Origin: Aquimarina atlantica | Lineage (GTDB): Bacteria; Bacteroidota; Bacteroidia; Flavobacteriales; Flavobacteriaceae | Length of the DNA: 64,000 nucleotides | Assembly (NCBI RefSeq): GCF_000626715.1 | Contig: NZ_AQRA01000005.1 | Span: 62,001 to 126,000, forward strand | Reading direction: 5' to 3' | In this document: positions 61,215 to 64,000 of the stretch, in pieces | How positions within the stretch are numbered: the stretch's first letter is position 1 | Layout of the letters: every line of letters begins with the position of its first letter | Notes under the pieces: generated by a model | Databases searched by the model: none | Seen by the model: only the letters and a program-made list of their open reading frames with translations | Told to the model about the DNA's origin: nothing | Program-made: the position numbers and the translations under genes

Positions 61215-62879
61215 ATGAAACCAAAATATACCTATCCTTTTACAGCTATCCCCGATCAGGAAGATTTAAAATTATGTTTGTTACTCAACTTGGTAGATCC
61301 AAGTATCGGAGGGGTGCTGGCAACAGGAGACAAAGGTACTGCCAAAACTACTATGGTACGAGGATTGAGTCAATTGATGGGAGAAGATTTTCCATTTGTT
61401 AATTTACCTATTGGTGCTACTGAAGATCGGGTATTAGGAAGCATTAACCTGGAGGCATTGATTAATCAGAAAACTACGATTGTAGATAAAGGACTATTAG
61501 CACAGGCACACCAGGGGTTTTTGTATATCGATGAGGTCAATCTTCTGAATGATTATCTAATGGATGTATTATTAGATGCTTCGGCAACAGGAGGGTATCA
61601 TTTGGAGCGTGAAGGAGTCTCTCAATGGATGGATAGTCGTTTTTGTCTTGTAGGTACAATGAATCCCGAAGAAGGAGCCTTACGACCGCAGTTATTAGAT
61701 CGATTTGGATTAAGTGTTACCATACAAACTCCCAAAGAAATAGAGACACGTACCAAAATTGCAATGCAACGCATTAGTTTTGATAGTGATCCGATAGCAT
61801 TTTATAATCAGTTTCAAGAAGAAGAACAGGCGATTAAGCATCAGGTTATTTTGGCGAAAAAGAAACTTAATGCTGTAGCTATTCCAGAATTAGTGCAAGA
61901 ACAGTGTGCTGCATTAACCATAGCGAATCAGGTAGAAGGAATGCGTGCAGATATCTTACTTTTGAAAACAGCGAGAGCGTATGCAGCATTTTATAATGAA
62001 AAACTGGTAACTACAGAAATGGTAGATACCATAGCACCTTTTGTATTGCAGCATCGTACAAAAGAATATACACCTCCCTCAGATCAGAATAAAGAAAACA
62101 CTTCTGATACAGAAAATCATACTCCCAAGGAAGAAACTGCACCTCAAAATGAGCAAAATAATACAGCATTTCAATTGCCAAAAGCTGTACAACAAGGGTT
62201 GAAATTTTCGGCTTCAAGGGCAACCAAAAAACAGGAAATCCTTTTGGATTCTCAACAGAAATTACATTCGGTAGCATATCCGGCAGAACGACAACAAGAA
62301 ATATCAGTACTACGATCTGTAAAACAATATCTAAAGACCGGGAAATTTGCAACAGTATATAAACAAGCAACACAGAAAGCTACAGCCCGCATTATATTCC
62401 TGGTAGATACCAGTGCATCTATGGCCCTAGATCAGCAAATGGCATACTTAAAAGGAATCATAGAGAAAACAATTACGTCATATCCTTTACAAAAAATCCA
62501 GTATGCTATCGTTGGTTTGCAGGATACTACAGCCAAAATTATCCAAGAATTTACGTCTAACACTCAAGAAATTTCGAACATAAATCACCAATTAAGAACA
62601 GGAGGAAAAACGAATTTGGGAGCCGCTTTTTTTAAAGTATATGAATTGTTGAGATCTGTAAATACTCAAACGGTACAATTGTTTGTTTTTACAGATGGAA
62701 AAATAAATGCAGGAGCAGAAAATCCGTTTCAATATGCGGTTTCTATCTACAAAAAATATCTGGCAAGGATTCAAAAAACTACTGTTATTGATACTGAAAC
62801 AGGGTTTGTACGATTAGGCAAAGCAAGACAATTAGCAGAACAACTAAAACTAAAGTATACTACAGTTTCTGGTTTTTAA
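61215..62879 (+). CDS. magnesium-chelatase-like AAA/VWA protein (ChlI-ChlD type), possible cobaltochelatase subunit
   Basis: 554 residues. The N-terminal AAA part (1-285) has Walker A ATGDKGTAKTTMVRG, FPFVNLPIGATEDRVLG, Walker B GFLYIDEVNLLNDYLMDVLL and GTMNPEEGALRPQLLDRFGL. After an acidic, Asn/Glu-rich linker (about 290-320) comes a von Willebrand A domain with the MIDAS motif FLVDTSASMALD, GGKTNLGAAF and FVFTDGKINAG. It joins the ChlI and ChlD functions in one chain. It should drive metal insertion together with a CobN/ChlH-type large subunit, not seen in this window. Its place among corrin genes suggests cobalt. Confidence 0.85.
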   Translation: MKPKYTYPFTAIPDQEDLKLCLLLNLVDPSIGGVLATGDKGTAKTTMVRGLSQLMGEDFPFVNLPIGATEDRVLGSINLEALINQKTTIVDKGLLAQAHQGFLYIDEVNLLNDYLMDVLLDASATGGYHLEREGVSQWMDSRFCLVGTMNPEEGALRPQLLDRFGLSVTIQTPKEIETRTKIAMQRISFDSDPIAFYNQFQEEEQAIKHQVILAKKKLNAVAIPELVQEQCAALTIANQVEGMRADILLLKTARAYAAFYNEKLVTTEMVDTIAPFVLQHRTKEYTPPSDQNKENTSDTENHTPKEETAPQNEQNNTAFQLPKAVQQGLKFSASRATKKQEILLDSQQKLHSVAYPAERQQEISVLRSVKQYLKTGKFATVYKQATQKATARIIFLVDTSASMALDQQMAYLKGIIEKTITSYPLQKIQYAIVGLQDTTAKIIQEFTSNTQEISNINHQLRTGGKTNLGAAFFKVYELLRSVNTQTVQLFVFTDGKINAGAENPFQYAVSIYKKYLARIQKTTVIDTETGFVRLGKARQLAEQLKLKYTTVSGF

Positions 62880-63064
62880 TGATGTAAATAATTATGTATA
62901 TAAAAATATACAATTATAAAAAAGAATATCCTTCGACAAGCTCGATATGACATTAAATCAATAAAACCATACAAATATAGATAACATAATTTATAACCTA
63001 TTTTCTAATAGCAAAGCGATCTAATATCTAACTTCTAAAAGCGAAACGATCTAAACAGAACCAT
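62880..63064. repeat. spacer with short repeats before the cobyrinate amidase gene
   Basis: Two repeat signals. CCTTCGACAAGCTCGATATGAC at 62930-62951 (TCGA-CAAGC-TCGA core) resembles a dispersed REP-type fragment common in this phylum. Two 22-bp direct repeats, TTCTAATAGCAAAGCGATCT... at 63003-63024 and TTCTAAAAGCGAAACGATCT... at 63033-63054, match at 19 of 22 positions with a 30-bp period. Confidence 0.55.
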
Positions 63065-64000
63065 ATGTCTAAAGCATTTTTAATAGCTGCTCCGTGGAGT
63101 AATTCAGGAAAAACAACACTTACCCTAGGAATGTCTCGCTGGTATAGTAACCAGGGAAATATTGTGCAAACTTTTAAATGCGGACCCGATTATATTGATA
63201 CAATCCATCACAGTACTGCCGCCCGAAGACCAGCTGTAAATTTAGATACTGTGATGATGTCAGAGGAGCATGTAAAAACCGTTTTCGAGCGTTATAGCAC
63301 ATCTGCCGATATTAGTATTATAGAAGGAGTGATGGGATTGTTTGATGGTGCAGTAAAAGACCAGGGGAGCTCGGCAGCGATAGCTAAATTGTTAGATATT
63401 CCGGTAATTCTGGTGGTTAATGCCAGTGCTATGGCATATACGATTGCTCCAATCTTACACGGGTTAAAAACGTTTGACCCCGAGGTTAAGATCGCTGGTG
63501 TTATTTTTAATTTTGTAAAAACAGAATCACATTATGCTTTCCTTAAAGAAGCATGCGACACTGTTGGGGTTCAATCATTAGGGTATATTCCGCCCAATGA
63601 AGAGATTGCAATTCCCTCACGTCATTTAGGATTACATATCGATGATACTTTTGAAAATAGTATCGAAAAAGCAGCTTCACATATTGCGACTCATATATCA
63701 TTACCAACACTTTTAGAATGCACAAAAGTAATTCCTAAAATAGATAAGGAAGCACCAGCTATTATAACTTCTAAAAAAAAGTATAAGATAGCGATAGCCA
63801 AAGATGAGGCGTTTACATTTACCTATCTCGAAAATCTAAAATGGTTAGAAGCTATTGGAGAGCTTGTATATTTTAGCCCTATTCATGATCAGGAACTCCC
63901 TGAAGCAGATATGATCTATCTGGCTGGAGGATATCCCGAATTATATCTGGAAGCGTTATCTAATAATGTACTAATGAAAGGTCGGTTAAAAGCAGCAGCT
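63065..64000 (+). CDS. cobyrinate a,c-diamide synthase, N-terminal part (cut by window edge)
   Basis: 312 codons from ATG 63065 to the window end without a stop. The N-terminal part is the DTBS/CbiA domain: FLIAAPWSNSGKTTLTLGM (P-loop), FKCGPDYIDTIHHSTAARRP, SIIEGVMGLFDGA, ILVVNASAMAYTIAPILHGL and IPPNEEIAIPSRHLGL. From about residue 235 the glutamine amidotransferase-like domain begins, with MIYLAGGYPELYLEALSNN near the edge. It amidates the a and c carboxyls of cobyrinate in an ATP- and glutamine-dependent reaction. The CbiA/CobB choice depends on the C-terminus, which is missing. Direct repeats precede the gene. Confidence 0.92.
   Translation, partial: MSKAFLIAAPWSNSGKTTLTLGMSRWYSNQGNIVQTFKCGPDYIDTIHHSTAARRPAVNLDTVMMSEEHVKTVFERYSTSADISIIEGVMGLFDGAVKDQGSSAAIAKLLDIPVILVVNASAMAYTIAPILHGLKTFDPEVKIAGVIFNFVKTESHYAFLKEACDTVGVQSLGYIPPNEEIAIPSRHLGLHIDDTFENSIEKAASHIATHISLPTLLECTKVIPKIDKEAPAIITSKKKYKIAIAKDEAFTFTYLENLKWLEAIGELVYFSPIHDQELPEADMIYLAGGYPELYLEALSNNVLMKGRLKAAA

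Noticed and set aside
62011..62373. 120-codon minus-strand open frame opposite the chelatase gene
   Set aside because: The plus-strand frame is a clear AAA/VWA protein; the opposite frame has no motif and only arises from codon bias.

Overview
The window looks like a chromosomal segment of a marine-type member of the Bacteroidota, class Flavobacteriia. The DNA is AT-rich. Neighbouring SusC/SusD genes, many lipoprotein signals, few Shine-Dalgarno sequences and promoters of the Bacteroidota type (TTG, about 19-20 nt, TAnnTTTG) all point that way. No rRNA, tRNA, CRISPR array, transposase or phage gene was found. The closest genus cannot be fixed from the sequence alone.

Region 1 (1-1851, minus strand): a cassette of a flavin-dependent monooxygenase-like protein, a 61-residue protein with four vicinal cysteine pairs and the start of an MFS transporter; a thiol or metalloid role is only an inference. 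Region 2 (1974-3760, minus): a LytTR response regulator and its LytS-type sensor kinase, divergent from region 3.

Region 3 (3900-38314, plus): a large polysaccharide-utilisation locus whose enzymes fit N-linked glycans of glycoproteins. It has four GH92 alpha-mannosidases, two GH29 alpha-L-fucosidases, a GH20 hexosaminidase, a glycosylasparaginase that splits GlcNAc-Asn, a cytoplasmic GH130 phosphorylase next to a sodium/solute symporter, a CBM9-like protein, an unassigned GHL10-like barrel protein, SusC/SusD and a large FG-GAP lipoprotein. It ends with a cytoplasmic GlcNAc route: FucP/NagP-type MFS permease, ROK kinase and a NagB deaminase fused to a LmbE/PIG-L deacetylase-like domain. A secreted endonuclease/exonuclease/phosphatase-fold protein closes it.

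Region 4 (38.3-43.7 kb): a small transcription unit with a 41-codon ORF and a strong terminator, a 79-residue orphan with a structured leader, a long non-coding stretch, a 51-residue lipoprotein, a TPR-containing sensor kinase with a NarL-like regulator, and an ECF sigma factor. Region 5 (43.8-47.4 kb): TetR regulator, small acidic protein, SulP anion transporter, universal stress protein.

Region 6 (47.8-64 kb): corrin ring synthesis. It holds a CobW GTPase, adenosyltransferase, CobI, a CobJ-CbiC fusion, BluB, a CbiET-type CobL, a CbiG-CobM fusion, CobK, CbiD, a NicO-type metal transporter, a Mg-chelatase-like AAA/VWA protein and the start of cobyrinate a,c-diamide synthase. A sugar epimerase plus glycosyltransferase pair and trmL lie among them.

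Non-coding highlights: a 133-bp palindromic element present twice in opposite orientation (42933-43065 and 55655-55787), each between a promoter and a start codon; a second repeat family (13549-13642 and 46495-46578) that in both cases fills the spacer up to an ATG; a near-perfect 22-bp palindrome upstream of nagB; and a strong terminator between susD and the FG-GAP gene.
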